Program-made: the position numbers and the translations under genes | Shown: piece by piece, positions 25,297 to 35,919 of the stretch | Layout of the letters: each line of letters opens with the position of its first letter | How positions within the stretch are numbered: position 1 is the first letter of the stretch | Notes under the pieces: generated by a model | The model's input: the letters and a program-made list of their open reading frames with translations, nothing else | Database searches by the model: none | Told to the model about the DNA's origin: nothing | Assembly (NCBI RefSeq): GCF_011808225.1 | Contig: NZ_SOYS01000004.1 | Location: forward strand, 62,001-126,000 | Reading direction: 5' to 3' | DNA length: 64,000 nucleotides | Source of the DNA: Cedecea colo | Lineage (GTDB): Bacteria; Pseudomonadota; Gammaproteobacteria; Enterobacterales; Enterobacteriaceae

Positions 25297-27960
25297 TTAC
25301 GCCAGACGCGGGTTAACTTTTTCTGCATCGATGTTGAATTTAGTAATTGCTTCCGCAACCACTTTCTTATCGATTTCGCCACGTTTAGCCAGTTCGCCCA
25401 GCGCTGCTACAACCACGTAGGAAGCATCAACTTCGAAGTGGTGACGCAGGTTCTCACGGCTGTCAGAGCGACCGAAACCGTCGGTACCCAGCACGCGATA
25501 GTCATCAGCCGGAACGTAAGTACGGACCTGCTCGGCGAACAGTTTCATATAGTCAGTAGATGCTACAGCCGGTGCGTCGTTCATCACCTGGGCGATGTAA
25601 GGTACGCGTGGAGTATCCATCGGGTGCAGCATGTTCCAGCGCTCACAATCCTGGCCATCGCGCGCCAGTTCAGTGAAGGAGGTAACGCTGTAAACGTCAG
25701 AACCTACGCCGTAGTCTTTCGCCAGGATCTCTGCCGCTTCACGAACGTGACGCAGGATAGAACCGGAGCCCAGAAGCTGAACTTTACCTTTGCTGCCTTC
25801 GAGGGTTTCGAGTTTGTAGATACCTTTACGGATACCTTCCTCAGCGCCTTTCGGCATCGCCGGCATGTGGTAGTTTTCGTTCAGCGTGGTGATGTAGTAG
25901 TAAACGTTCTCTTGTTTCTCACCGTACATACGCTCCAGACCATCGTGCATGATCACAGCGACTTCGTACGCGTAAGATGGATCGTAAGAGATACAGTTCG
26001 GGATAGTCAGAGACTGAATGTGGCTGTGGCCATCTTCGTGCTGCAGACCTTCGCCGTTAAGCGTAGTACGACCGGAAGTACCCCCGACCAGGAAGCCGCG
26101 AGCCTGCTGGTCGCCTGCCTGCCAGCACAGATCGCCGATACGCTGGAAACCGAACATGGAGTAGTAGATGTAGAACGGGATCATCGGCAGGTTGTTGGTG
26201 CTGTAAGAGGTCGCAGCAGCCAGCCAGGATGCGCCTGCGCCCAGCTCGTTGATCCCTTCCTGCAAAATCTGACCTTTCTCGTCTTCTTTGTAGTACGCAA
26301 CCTGCTCACGGTCCTGCGGGGTGTACTGCTGGCCGTTCGGGCTGTAAATACCGATCTGACGGAACAGACCTTCCATGCCGAAAGTACGCGCTTCGTCAGC
26401 GATAATCGGAACCAGACGATCTTTGATCGACTTGTTCTTCAGCATCACGTTCAGGGCACGAACGAAGGCAATAGTAGTGGAGATCTCTTTGTTCTGCTCT
26501 TCCAGCAGCTGAGAGAAATCTTCCAGCGCCGGCAGTTCCAGCTTCTCGGAGAATTTAGGCTGACGAGCAGGCAGGTAGCCTTTCAGCGCCTGACGACGTT
26601 CGTGCAGGTACTTATGCTCCTCAGAACCTTCCGGGAAGGTGATGTAAGAGAGTTTTTCAACCTGCTCATCGGTAACAGGAACGTTGAAACGGTCGCGGAT
26701 ATAACGCACGCCGTCCATGTTCATTTTCTTAACCTGGTGCGCGATGTTTTTACCTTCTGCGGTATCACCCATGCCGTAACCTTTAATGGTATGGGCCAGG
26801 ATTACAGTCGCTTTACCTTTGGTTTCCTGCGCTTTTTTCAGTGCAGCATAGACTTTCTTCGGATCGTGACCGCCGCGGTTCAGCGCCCAGATCTGCTCGT
26901 CAGTCCAGTCTGCAACCAGCGCTGCGGTTTCCGGATATTTACCGAAGAAGTGCTCGCGCACGTAGGCACCGTTTTTGGATTTGAAGGTCTGATAGTCGCC
27001 GTCAACGGTTTCGTTCATCAGCTGGATCAGTTTACCGCTGGTGTCTTTACGCAGCAGCTCGTCCCAACGACTGCCCCACATCACTTTGATGACGTTCCAG
27101 CCGGCACCGCTGAAGATGCCTTCCAGTTCGTTGATGATCTTGCCGTTGCCGGTTACCGGACCATCCAGACGCTGCAGGTTACAGTTGATGATGAAGCACA
27201 GGTTGTCCAGCTTCTCACGGGTCGCGATGGTGATAGCGCCCTTAGATTCTGGCTCATCCATCTCGCCGTCGCCCAGGAAGGCGTAAACGGTTTGCTCGGA
27301 GGTGTCTTTCAGACCACGGTGTTCCAGATATTTCAGGAACTTAGCCTGGTAGATAGCGCCAATCGGGCCCAGGCCCATAGAAACGGTCGGGAACTGCCAG
27401 AATTCCGGCATCAGTTTCGGGTGTGGGTAAGAAGAGAGGCCTTTGCCGTGAACTTCCTGACGGAAATTGTTCATCTGCTCTTCGGTCAGACGGCCTTCCA
27501 GGAACGCACGTGCGTACACGCCCGGAGAGATGTGGCCCTGGAAGTACACCAGATCGCCGCCGTCTTTTTCGCTGCGCGCACGGAAGAAGTGGTTAAAGCA
27601 CACTTCGTAGATGGTCGCAGAAGACTGGAAGGAAGCCATATGGCCGCCAAGCTCCAGATCTTTCTTGGACGCGCGCAGAACGGTCATGATGGCGTTCCAG
27701 CGGATGGCAGAACGAATGCGGCGTTCCAGATCCAGATTGCCCGGATACTCCGGCTCATCTTCAACGGCAATAGTGTTTACGTAGTTGGCTACACCAGTGC
27801 CAGCAGCCACTTTAACGCCGCCTTTGCGAGCTTCGGACAATAACTGGTCGATGAGATACTGAGCACGCTCAACACCTTCTTCACGGATGACCGATTCGAT
27901 CGCCTGTTGCCAGTCGCGAGTTTCGATCGGATCCACGTCATTTGGGAAACGTTCTGACAT
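25297..27960 (-). CDS. aceE: Pyruvate dehydrogenase E1
   Basis: AceE is the thiamine-diphosphate-dependent homodimeric E1 that decarboxylates pyruvate and acetylates the AceF lipoyl groups. The 887-residue length equals E. coli AceE. A ThDP motif GDGEMDEPESKGA near 230 is followed by NCNLQRLDGPVTGNGKI. It starts at ATG 27960 and is co-transcribed with aceF. A long frame on the opposite strand over this gene is a shadow. Confidence 0.98.
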   Translation of the reverse strand: MSERFPNDVDPIETRDWQQAIESVIREEGVERAQYLIDQLLSEARKGGVKVAAGTGVANYVNTIAVEDEPEYPGNLDLERRIRSAIRWNAIMTVLRASKKDLELGGHMASFQSSATIYEVCFNHFFRARSEKDGGDLVYFQGHISPGVYARAFLEGRLTEEQMNNFRQEVHGKGLSSYPHPKLMPEFWQFPTVSMGLGPIGAIYQAKFLKYLEHRGLKDTSEQTVYAFLGDGEMDEPESKGAITIATREKLDNLCFIINCNLQRLDGPVTGNGKIINELEGIFSGAGWNVIKVMWGSRWDELLRKDTSGKLIQLMNETVDGDYQTFKSKNGAYVREHFFGKYPETAALVADWTDEQIWALNRGGHDPKKVYAALKKAQETKGKATVILAHTIKGYGMGDTAEGKNIAHQVKKMNMDGVRYIRDRFNVPVTDEQVEKLSYITFPEGSEEHKYLHERRQALKGYLPARQPKFSEKLELPALEDFSQLLEEQNKEISTTIAFVRALNVMLKNKSIKDRLVPIIADEARTFGMEGLFRQIGIYSPNGQQYTPQDREQVAYYKEDEKGQILQEGINELGAGASWLAAATSYSTNNLPMIPFYIYYSMFGFQRIGDLCWQAGDQQARGFLVGGTSGRTTLNGEGLQHEDGHSHIQSLTIPNCISYDPSYAYEVAVIMHDGLERMYGEKQENVYYYITTLNENYHMPAMPKGAEEGIRKGIYKLETLEGSKGKVQLLGSGSILRHVREAAEILAKDYGVGSDVYSVTSFTELARDGQDCERWNMLHPMDTPRVPYIAQVMNDAPAVASTDYMKLFAEQVRTYVPADDYRVLGTDGFGRSDSRENLRHHFEVDASYVVVAALGELAKRGEIDKKVVAEAITKFNIDAEKVNPRLA

Positions 27961-28103
27961 GGGTGGTATTCCTTATCTGTGTCTAATACGTTGATTATCT
28001 GGAACCTGTCCCATTGTGCTTTTCTGGAAAAAACACAATAAGACAGGTTCTGCGTTTAGTTGCCGCGCTCTAAGTTTGGCGCTTGCGAGCCTGAAAACTG
28101 GCC

Positions 28104-28868
28104 CTATTCCTTTCGTTGCTGTAAGCGCCGCAGAGACCGTTCACGACGACTCTCTTCGCGGCTGCGATCCAGCAATATTTCCTCGATAAATGCCAGGTGA
28201 CGATGCGACGCTTCACGCGCCTGCTCCGGCTGGCGAGCCATAATCGCTGCAAAAATGCTGGCGCGATGGCTGCTCACTTGCGCCAGCATTTCGCGACGCG
28301 CGTAGAGCAATTCAAAATTCTGACGAACGTTTTGTTCGAGCATAGGTCCCATGCAACGCAACAAGTGTAGTAGCACAACGTTGTGTGCGGCTTCAGTCAC
28401 TGCAATTTGATACTGCATAACGGCGTCGGATTCGGCATCCAAATCGCCGGACTCCTGTGCCTGCTCAATAGCAACGTGGCAATCGCCAATGCGTTTGAGA
28501 TCTTCGTCCGTACCGCGCAATGCGGCGTAATAGGCGGCGATCCCTTCCAGGGCATGGCGGGATTCAAGCAGGTCAAACTGGGATTCTGGATGGTCAGACA
28601 GCAGTTCTATAAGCGGGTCGCTTAAGCTCTGCCAGAGGCTGTTCTGGACAAAAGTGCCGCCACCCTGTCGACGAAGCAGTAATCCTTTCGCTTCGAGACG
28701 CTGTATGGCCTCGCGCAGTGAAGGACGAGAAACGTCAAACTGACGCGCCAGTTCGCGCTCGGGTGGGAGTTTTTCGCCGGGACGCAAAGTTCCCTCAAGG
28801 ATAAGAAACTCCAACTGCTGCTCTATCACGTCGGATAATTTAGGTTGGCGAATTTTGCTGTAGGCCAT
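28104..28868 (-). CDS. pdhR: Pyruvate-responsive repressor PdhR
   Basis: PdhR is a GntR/FadR-type repressor of pdhR-aceEF-lpd and of respiratory genes; pyruvate releases it from DNA. The 254 residues have an N-terminal winged helix (about 10-75, [24 protein letters not shown]) and a C-terminal all-helical FCD ligand domain. It lies 143 bases upstream of aceE, with its own operator at 28900-28916, so it represses itself. Confidence 0.97.
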   Translation of the reverse strand: MAYSKIRQPKLSDVIEQQLEFLILEGTLRPGEKLPPERELARQFDVSRPSLREAIQRLEAKGLLLRRQGGGTFVQNSLWQSLSDPLIELLSDHPESQFDLLESRHALEGIAAYYAALRGTDEDLKRIGDCHVAIEQAQESGDLDAESDAVMQYQIAVTEAAHNVVLLHLLRCMGPMLEQNVRQNFELLYARREMLAQVSSHRASIFAAIMARQPEQAREASHRHLAFIEEILLDRSREESRRERSLRRLQQRKE

Positions 28869-28899
28869 TCTTCCTTTTCTCTGCCATTAGCCCGGAGTC

Positions 28900-28916
28900 A
28901 ATTGGTATGACCAATT
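28900..28916. promoter_or_regulatory. PdhR operator
   Basis: AATTGGTATGACCAATT is a near-perfect palindrome matching the PdhR consensus ATTGGT-N3-ACCAAT. It lies 32 bases upstream of the pdhR ATG, where the autoregulatory site is found in E. coli. Confidence 0.92.
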
Positions 28917-29139
28917 TCACATTCGTGACGGTAAAGTAACAAAGTATTCACCTTCTGTCCATATTGGGTTTGCCTGAAATCAGTAAAGCGGGCACTTTTT
29001 AACAATATTACGAATATAGCGTTTCAAAGATGTAACCTTGTGCAAATCTTATGTTTACTCCCTAAGTGGCAGTTTTAACTTTTATAAAAGCGTCAGTTTT
29101 CATCTCCCGGACAATCTGAACCGATTCAACTCCTTTATA

Positions 29140-29157
29140 TATGAATATAAATTCATA
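29140..29157. promoter_or_regulatory. ArgR (ARG) box upstream of aroP
   Basis: TGAATATAAATTCA (29142-29155) exactly fits the ArgR core TGAAT-W4-ATTCA and is flanked by AT as in the 18-base consensus. Most E. coli ArgR operators have two boxes three bases apart; no second good box is visible here. Regulation of aroP by arginine repressor is inferred. Confidence 0.6.
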
Positions 29158-29217
29158 AACGCCGCCCGGCATCGGGAAATAAGCGGGTGGTAAAGCAGCG
29201 AAGGAGTTTATTTACCT

Positions 29218-29331
29218 TTGATTCCTTTTTATCCAACTCGTCACGGCAGCAAGCGAAAGCAGGTGCAAACGTTGGCGCTTACCACTATTCTTGGCGCTGC
29301 GGTAGTCCACAACGCAAAATTATGGAATTAA
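29218..29331 (+). CDS. Possible 37-residue leader ORF upstream of aroP
   Basis: A TTG at 29218, 11 bases after AAGGAG, opens a 37-codon frame starting MIPFYPTRHGSKRKQ and ending at TAA 29329-29331, about 90 bases before aroP. It has a basic N-terminus and a hydrophobic centre (LALTTILGAAVV). Against it are the rare start, long RBS spacing and lack of any family I recognise. Listed only as a candidate. Confidence 0.25.
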   Translation: MIPFYPTRHGSKRKQVQTLALTTILGAAVVHNAKLWN

Positions 29332-29424
29332 CAACCGTAAAATAAAGACTACACCTTACGGAATTACAAAATTACACACGCCGTTATGAGCGTATAAAAA
29401 CAACCACAATCACGAGGTTTAACG

Positions 29425-30798
29425 ATGGATGGTCAACAGCAAGGCGGCGACACGCTAAAGCGCGGCCTTAAAAACCGCCATATTCAGCTTATCGCGCTGG
29501 GTGGCGCTATCGGGACGGGCCTGTTTCTGGGCAGCGCCTCCGTCATTCAGTCCGCGGGCCCGGGCATTATTCTCGGCTACGCTATCGCAGGATTTATCGC
29601 ATTTTTAATTATGCGCCAGCTAGGCGAAATGGTTGTTGAGGAGCCGGTCGCCGGTTCATTCAGCCATTTTGCCTATAAATACTGGGGCGGATTTGCCGGT
29701 TTTGCTTCCGGCTGGAACTACTGGGTTCTGTATGTTCTGGTTGCGATGGCGGAACTGACCGCCGTCGGGAAATACGTTCAGTTCTGGTGGCCTGAAATCC
29801 CAACCTGGATTTCCGCAGCCGTTTTCTTTGTGCTCATCAATGCCATCAACCTCACCAACGTCAAGGTGTTCGGGGAAATGGAATTCTGGTTCGCCATCAT
29901 CAAGGTTGTCGCCGTGGTGGCCATGATCCTCTTCGGCGGCTGGTTGCTGTTTAGCGACAGCGCTGGTCCGCAGGCAACGGTGCGTAACCTTTGGGAACAA
30001 GGCGGTTTCCTGCCGCACGGTATGACGGGGCTGGTGATGATGATGGCAATCATTATGTTCTCGTTCGGCGGTCTGGAACTGGTAGGCATCACTGCGGCTG
30101 AAGCGGACAACCCGGAGATCAGCATTCCTAAAGCGACCAACCAGGTTATCTACCGCATTCTGATTTTCTATGTGGGTTCACTGGCAGTGTTGCTTTCACT
30201 GATGCCATGGACACGCGTCACCGCAGATACCAGCCCGTTCGTACTCATCTTCCATGAGCTGGGGGATTCTCTGGTCGCTAACGCGCTGAATGTGGTGATC
30301 CTGACGGCGGCCCTGTCGGTCTACAATAGCTGCGTTTACTGTAACAGCCGCATGCTGTTCGGCCTTGCTCAACAAGGTAACGCGCCTAAGGCGCTGCTTA
30401 AGGTTGATAAACGCGGTGTTCCGGTGGGTACTATCCTGGTTTCAGCCATCACGACAGCGCTGTGCGTACTCATTAACTACATCATGCCCGGCGAAGCCTT
30501 CGGCTTACTGATGGCACTGGTCGTTTCTGCACTGGTTATCAACTGGGCGATGATTAGCCTTGCGCACATTAAATTCCGCCGTAAGAAAGATCGACAGGGC
30601 GTGAAGACTCGCTTCCCGGCTCTGTTCTATCCGCTGGGCAACTGGATCTGCCTGCTCTTTATGGTGGCGATTCTGGTGATTATGGTGATTACGCCCGGCA
30701 TGGCGATTTCCGTATGGCTGATTCCAGCCTGGGTGCTGATCCTGGGTATCGGCTACTGGATTAAAACGCAGCGTAGCGCGAAGTCAGTTAAAGCTTAA
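29425..30798 (+). CDS. aroP: Aromatic amino acid permease AroP
   Basis: AroP is the general proton-coupled importer of phenylalanine, tyrosine and tryptophan in the inner membrane. The 457-residue length equals E. coli AroP. The sequence shows the APC-family opening GLKNRHIQLIALGGAIGTGLFLGSA and twelve hydrophobic segments. It is divergent from pdhR, and a terminator follows. Confidence 0.97.
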   Translation: MDGQQQGGDTLKRGLKNRHIQLIALGGAIGTGLFLGSASVIQSAGPGIILGYAIAGFIAFLIMRQLGEMVVEEPVAGSFSHFAYKYWGGFAGFASGWNYWVLYVLVAMAELTAVGKYVQFWWPEIPTWISAAVFFVLINAINLTNVKVFGEMEFWFAIIKVVAVVAMILFGGWLLFSDSAGPQATVRNLWEQGGFLPHGMTGLVMMMAIIMFSFGGLELVGITAAEADNPEISIPKATNQVIYRILIFYVGSLAVLLSLMPWTRVTADTSPFVLIFHELGDSLVANALNVVILTAALSVYNSCVYCNSRMLFGLAQQGNAPKALLKVDKRGVPVGTILVSAITTALCVLINYIMPGEAFGLLMALVVSALVINWAMISLAHIKFRRKKDRQGVKTRFPALFYPLGNWICLLFMVAILVIMVITPGMAISVWLIPAWVLILGIGYWIKTQRSAKSVKA

Positions 30799-30814
30799 GC
30801 CTTATACCTTGTTT

Positions 30815-30848
30815 TAAAGCGCCTGCTCCTGAAGCGGGCGCTTTGTTA
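30815..30848 (+). terminator. aroP terminator
   Basis: The hairpin AAAGCGCCTGCTC-CTGA-AGCGGGCGCTTT, followed by GTTAT, lies 17 bases after the aroP stop. The stem is GC-rich, with a short T run. Confidence 0.7.
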
Positions 30849-30967
30849 TCTGCCTCACACTTTTCTTCCTACGACACAATTGTCCATCCCTTCGACGGTT
30901 TCCTGCTGCGCATTCTCGACTCATCGGGCCAATAATCTTGTCCATATTAAATTCAGGAGTGTTGTCG

Positions 30968-32374
30968 ATGGCAAATAATAAATTATCTATCAAAGAAAAA
31001 ATCGGCTACGGGATGGGTGATGCCGGCTGTAACATGATCGGCGGTGCCATCATGCTGTTTTTAAATTATTTTTATACTGATGTATTCGGCCTTGCGCCAG
31101 CATTAGTCGGCGTACTTCTCCTTTCTGTCCGCGTGATTGATGCCGTAACCGATCCGATAATGGGTGCAATTGCCGACCGTACCACTACCCGTTGGGGAAG
31201 ATTTCGTCCCTATTTATTGTGGGTCTGCGTCCCGTATGTCCTGTTTAGCGTATTGATGTTTACCACGCCGGACTGGAGCTACAATAGCAAGGTTGTCTAT
31301 GCCTTCGTGACTTATTTCCTGATGTCACTGACCTATACAGCTATTAATATTCCCTATTGCTCACTTGGCGGCGTGATTACCGCCGACCCGCATGAACGTG
31401 TAGCCTGCCAGTCCTACCGCTTCTTTATGGTTGGTATTGCGACGCTTATTCTCTCCTCGACGTTGTTACCTATGGCTGACTGGTTTGGCGGAGCAGACAA
31501 AGCCAAAGGCTATCAAATGTCGATGGGCGTTATGGCTATTATCGCGTTATTCATGTTCCTGTTCTGCTTTAGCACGGTAAAAGAGCGTATTAAGCCCGCC
31601 AGGCCATCAAAACATGCCCTGAAATCCGATCTGAAAGATATCTGGAAAAACGATCAATGGGTGCGCATTCTGCTGCTCACTTTCTGCAACGTTTGTCCTG
31701 GATTTATTCGTATGGCGGCAACCATGTATTACGTCACCTGGGTAATGGAAAAATCCGCTTCCTTCGCCAGCATGTTCATTAGCCTCGGCGTAGTGGGCAT
31801 GATGATCGGCAGCGCGTTGGCCAAACCCCTGACCGATAAGTATTGCAAACTTAAAGTATTTTTCTGGACCAACATCGCTCTCACCCTTTTCTCCTGCGGC
31901 TTCTATTTCCTCAATCCGCACGCCACCACGCTGATTTTGATTGCCTATTTTGGGCTTAATATTCTGCATCAGCTCCCTTCCCCGCTTCACTGGTCATTAA
32001 TGGCCGATGTCGATGACTATGGCGAATGGAAAACGGGTAAACGCATCACCGGCATCAGCTTCTCCGGCAATTTATTCTTCCTGAAATGCGGTCTGGCGGT
32101 GGCTGGCGCGATGGTTGGCTTCCTGCTGTCATGGTACGGTTACGACGCCAGCGCCCAGCAGCAAAGCGCCAATGCCACCCAGGGTATTGTGTTGTTGTTC
32201 ACCGTTATTCCTGGCATCGGCTACCTGATCACTGCAGGCGTGGTGCGCCTGCTGAAAGTCGACCGCAAAATGATGATACAAATCCAGGCCGATCTGGATA
32301 AACGCCGTACCAGCTATCAGGAATTACACGTTCCCTCCGAGCTGCAAGCGACTGATACATTAAGGAAAGTGTAA
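30968..32374 (+). CDS. GPH-family sugar:cation symporter
   Basis: The 468-residue membrane protein belongs to the glycoside-pentoside-hexuronide:cation symporter family of the major facilitator superfamily (relatives: MelB, XynP/YicJ, UidB). It has about twelve membrane segments and the family loop pattern PIMGAIADRTTTRWGRFRPYLLW near 65-95. The ATG at 30968 follows AGGAG with eight-base spacing; upstream in-frame starts lie before that RBS. The stop overlaps the next ATG (TAATG), so it is coupled to a GH43 glycosidase. It likely imports pentose-containing oligosaccharides; the exact substrate is unknown. Confidence 0.88.
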   Translation: MANNKLSIKEKIGYGMGDAGCNMIGGAIMLFLNYFYTDVFGLAPALVGVLLLSVRVIDAVTDPIMGAIADRTTTRWGRFRPYLLWVCVPYVLFSVLMFTTPDWSYNSKVVYAFVTYFLMSLTYTAINIPYCSLGGVITADPHERVACQSYRFFMVGIATLILSSTLLPMADWFGGADKAKGYQMSMGVMAIIALFMFLFCFSTVKERIKPARPSKHALKSDLKDIWKNDQWVRILLLTFCNVCPGFIRMAATMYYVTWVMEKSASFASMFISLGVVGMMIGSALAKPLTDKYCKLKVFFWTNIALTLFSCGFYFLNPHATTLILIAYFGLNILHQLPSPLHWSLMADVDDYGEWKTGKRITGISFSGNLFFLKCGLAVAGAMVGFLLSWYGYDASAQQQSANATQGIVLLFTVIPGIGYLITAGVVRLLKVDRKMMIQIQADLDKRRTSYQELHVPSELQATDTLRKV

Positions 32375-33324
32375 TGAATAACTGGCTAAACCCCTTTATC
32401 GAGCAACGCGCCGATCCCTTTATTTTGCTGCATGAAGATAGGTATTACTTCATCGCTTCCGTACCAGAATATGACAGGCTGGAGCTGCGTTGTTCTGCCA
32501 CGCTCGAAGCGCTGCCGCACGCTACGCCAGCCGTTGTCTGGCGCAAGCCTGAACATGGCCCGATGAGCAAACTCATCTGGGCTCCTGAACTGCATCATGT
32601 GAACGGGAAATGGTACATCTACTTTGCCGCAGCCCATACGCAGGATCTGGATAAGCTCAATATGTTCCAGCATCGTATGTTTGTGCTGGAGTGTGCCGAT
32701 GCGGACCCGCTGACCGGTAAGTGGATCGAAAAGGGCCAGATTAAAACGCAGTTCGATTCTTTCTGTCTTGATGCTACGACTTTTTCTCATCAGGATAAGC
32801 AGTGGTATTTGTGGGCGCAAAAAGATCCGAACATTCCGGGCAACTCGAATATCTATCTCGCTGAAATGGAGACGCCCTGGTCAATCAAAGGCGAACCGGT
32901 CATGCTGAGCAAACCGGAATTTGAGTGGGAATGCCGCGGTTTTATGGTTAATGAAGGGCCTGCGGTGATAACGCACGGCGAAAGGCTGTTTGTTAGCTAT
33001 TCAGCGAGCGCCACGGATGAGAATTACTGCATAGGACTGCTGTGGATTGACCTGGCAGCTAATCCAACAAAAGTAGAACACTGGCACAAATCACCGCAGC
33101 CGGTATTTATTACCAGCTATGAAAACAAGCAGTACGGGCCGGGCCACAACAGCTTTACCAGAACGAAAGAAGGTGAGGATGTGCTGGTTTATCACGCTCG
33201 AAACTACACGGAAATTGAAGGCGATCCGCTTTACGATCCTAATCGTCATACCCGGCTGAAGAAAATTATTTGGGATGAAGACGGAATGCCCGTGTTTGGC
33301 ATCCCGCCCGCTGACTATCCTTAA
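32374..33324 (+). CDS. GH43-family glycoside hydrolase (arabinosidase/xylosidase type)
   Basis: The 316-residue protein has the five-bladed propeller pattern of glycoside hydrolase family 43. Probable catalytic residues are Asp14 (general base, QRADPF), Asp133 (CLDATTF) and Glu194 (general acid, VNEGPA), with WAPELH at 69-74. There is no signal peptide, so it acts in the cytoplasm on imported oligosaccharides. It is probably an alpha-L-arabinofuranosidase or beta-xylosidase. It overlaps the transporter gene by one base. The pair is absent from E. coli between aroP and ampE, and no dedicated regulator is adjacent. Confidence 0.85.
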   Translation: MNNWLNPFIEQRADPFILLHEDRYYFIASVPEYDRLELRCSATLEALPHATPAVVWRKPEHGPMSKLIWAPELHHVNGKWYIYFAAAHTQDLDKLNMFQHRMFVLECADADPLTGKWIEKGQIKTQFDSFCLDATTFSHQDKQWYLWAQKDPNIPGNSNIYLAEMETPWSIKGEPVMLSKPEFEWECRGFMVNEGPAVITHGERLFVSYSASATDENYCIGLLWIDLAANPTKVEHWHKSPQPVFITSYENKQYGPGHNSFTRTKEGEDVLVYHARNYTEIEGDPLYDPNRHTRLKKIIWDEDGMPVFGIPPADYP

Positions 33325-33343
33325 TGACAGGCGGCCTCTGGCC

Positions 33344-34198
33344 TCAAACCAGAGTGCCGTAAATCGTCAGCAACGCCACCACGACCACGATCGCCAGCGA
33401 TGTCTTCTTGGCCATAGAAACAGCGGCTTTTGGCGTTTTAATTTTGTCGTGGTGCGGCTCGCGCGCCAGCGAATATTGCGCAAGCTGGGTCAGCACCTGG
33501 TATTGAGAAGAGTGACGGTCTGCAAGCGTTGCAAACCATGCCGGCAAGGCTTTCTCTCCGTGTCCAAGCAAGGCGTAAGCCACGCCAACTAAACGTACCG
33601 GCACCCAGTCAAGCACATGTAAAATAGCGTCGATACCCGAGAGCAAACGCTGATGCGGCGTATGGTGACGCGCAAGCCAGCTTTGCCACGCGCGCAGGAA
33701 GGCATATCCAGCAAGCGTAACCGGCCCCCACGCTCCTCCGACGATAAACCAGAAAATCGGCGCAAGATAGAAGCGGAAGTTAATCCACAGCAGCGCATTT
33801 TGTAGCTCTTTAAGATATTCGCGCTCGTCGCAGTCAGGCGGCACGCCGTGGATAAGCGTCAGTTCGCTAGCCATCGCATCGCGCGCGTGAAGATCGTCGT
33901 GACTTGCGGCCTGCAAATAAGCGTGATAATGCAGACGAACCTGCCCTGCCCCGATACACAACACGCCAAGCGCAATCCAGAACACCAACAGCGGAATATT
34001 AAAGAACAGCCCCTGCAAAGCGCGCACGCAAAGGAAAACAACCAGCATGCAAAGCGCCGTCATCAAAATCGTGCGCAGCATAGAAAAGTGTTTTACCCGC
34101 CGGAAAATAACCTCCAGACGGTGATCGAACTGCCAGTGCTCGCCCATCTTAAACAGGCGCTCCCAGAGCGTGACCAGTAAGAGTGTAAAAAGCGTCAT
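33344..34198 (-). CDS. ampE: Inner membrane protein AmpE
   Basis: AmpE is a membrane protein co-encoded with AmpD; a sensory role in beta-lactamase induction was proposed but its biochemistry is unknown. The 284-residue length equals E. coli AmpE, with about four hydrophobic segments (for example [20 protein letters not shown] and the C-terminal [18 protein letters not shown]). Its ATG overlaps the ampD stop by four bases. Confidence 0.95.
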   Translation of the reverse strand: MTLFTLLLVTLWERLFKMGEHWQFDHRLEVIFRRVKHFSMLRTILMTALCMLVVFLCVRALQGLFFNIPLLVFWIALGVLCIGAGQVRLHYHAYLQAASHDDLHARDAMASELTLIHGVPPDCDEREYLKELQNALLWINFRFYLAPIFWFIVGGAWGPVTLAGYAFLRAWQSWLARHHTPHQRLLSGIDAILHVLDWVPVRLVGVAYALLGHGEKALPAWFATLADRHSSQYQVLTQLAQYSLAREPHHDKIKTPKAAVSMAKKTSLAIVVVVALLTIYGTLV

Positions 34199-34758
34199 GT
34201 CATCTCCTTATTCGACATAGACTCCACGGACTGCCGAAAACGACGCCAGTCGAAAGAAGGTCCAGGATCGGTTTTACGCACAGGCGCGATATCGCAATGG
34301 CCTGTCATGTTATCGGCAATTGAAGGATATTGCTTAATTAACAAGCAGGTAAGCGCGGTTAGCTGCTGATATTGCTCGTCAGTGTAGGACAAGGTATCTG
34401 TACCTTCCAGCTCAATACCGATGGAAAAATCGTTGCAGCGCTCTCTTTCCTGATAAACCGACACCCCCGCATGCCAGGCGCGTTTATCAAAAGGAACGTA
34501 CTGGACAATTTCACCGTCGCGGCGGATCAAACAATGCGCGGAAACTCGCAAATGGGCGATGTCAGCAAAATAAGGATGAGCGTCAGGATCAAGCTGACCG
34601 GTAAATAATGCATCAATCCAGGGACCGCCAAATTCACCCGGCGGCAGACTGATGTTATGCACCACCAATAAAGAAGGGTTTTCGTCTGCCGGTCGGCAAT
34701 CGAAATGTGGGGAAGGGACATGCTTCACGCCCGCCAGCCAGCCGTCTAAAAGCCGCAT
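34195..34758 (-). CDS. ampD: 1,6-anhydro-N-acetylmuramyl-L-alanine amidase AmpD
   Basis: AmpD is a cytoplasmic zinc amidase that cleaves anhydro-muropeptides during wall recycling; its loss induces AmpC through AmpR. The 187 residues hold zinc ligands His34 ([10 protein letters not shown]), His154 (GHCDIAP) and Asp164 ([10 protein letters not shown]). It is four residues longer than the E. coli protein. It diverges from nadC with an 84-base gap. No ampC or ampR is in this window. Confidence 0.97.
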   Translation of the reverse strand: MRLLDGWLAGVKHVPSPHFDCRPADENPSLLVVHNISLPPGEFGGPWIDALFTGQLDPDAHPYFADIAHLRVSAHCLIRRDGEIVQYVPFDKRAWHAGVSVYQERERCNDFSIGIELEGTDTLSYTDEQYQQLTALTCLLIKQYPSIADNMTGHCDIAPVRKTDPGPSFDWRRFRQSVESMSNKEMT

Positions 34759-34824
34759 GCGTGGTTCTCCTCAATAGTGGTACTCGACGTCGCATCAGAG
34801 TAGCATGTTTCGACATTAACTTAG

Positions 34825-35733
<909 letters not shown>

Positions 35734-35746
35734 GCCTTTCTTTTAA

Positions 35747-35775
35747 GATGGGTCAAAAGACCCATCTTTCCTCTG
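35747..35775 (+). terminator. nadC terminator
   Basis: AAGATGGGTC-AAAA-GACCCATCTTTCC is a 10-base perfect stem with a short T run, 14 bases after nadC. It is a single-copy terminator without an insert, useful for comparison with the three element-bearing terminators. Confidence 0.8.
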
Positions 35776-35919
35776 TTTTGCGAAGCTGCTCGCGTCATTA
35801 CTATCCGCTTTTGCAAGCTAATTAAACATTCCGGAAAGTCTCTTCCCGATCCACTTTTTACTTCTCGCAAGCCGTGACCCGGCCTGACAAAGTGTCGCCA
35901 CTTTCCTAAGGAGCGACCT

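Larger units (their letters stand above)
28917..29424. other. pdhR-aroP divergent regulatory region
   Basis: This 500-base gap must hold both divergent promoters. I see a perfect ArgR-box core (29142-29155), a PurR-like sequence (29263-29278) and a short possible reading frame (29218-29331). Only a weak resemblance to a TyrR box appears (TGCAAA...GTTTAC at 29041-29058), although E. coli aroP is TyrR-controlled. The aroP RBS is CGAGG just before 29425. Confidence 0.5.

Noticed and set aside
25069..27843. A 924-codon open frame opposite aceE/aceF
   Set aside because: It mirrors the codon structure of aceE and aceF, which match known proteins over their full length. Its His/Phe/Val/Arg-rich composition has no domain pattern. 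It is a shadow frame from biased codon use in a highly expressed operon.
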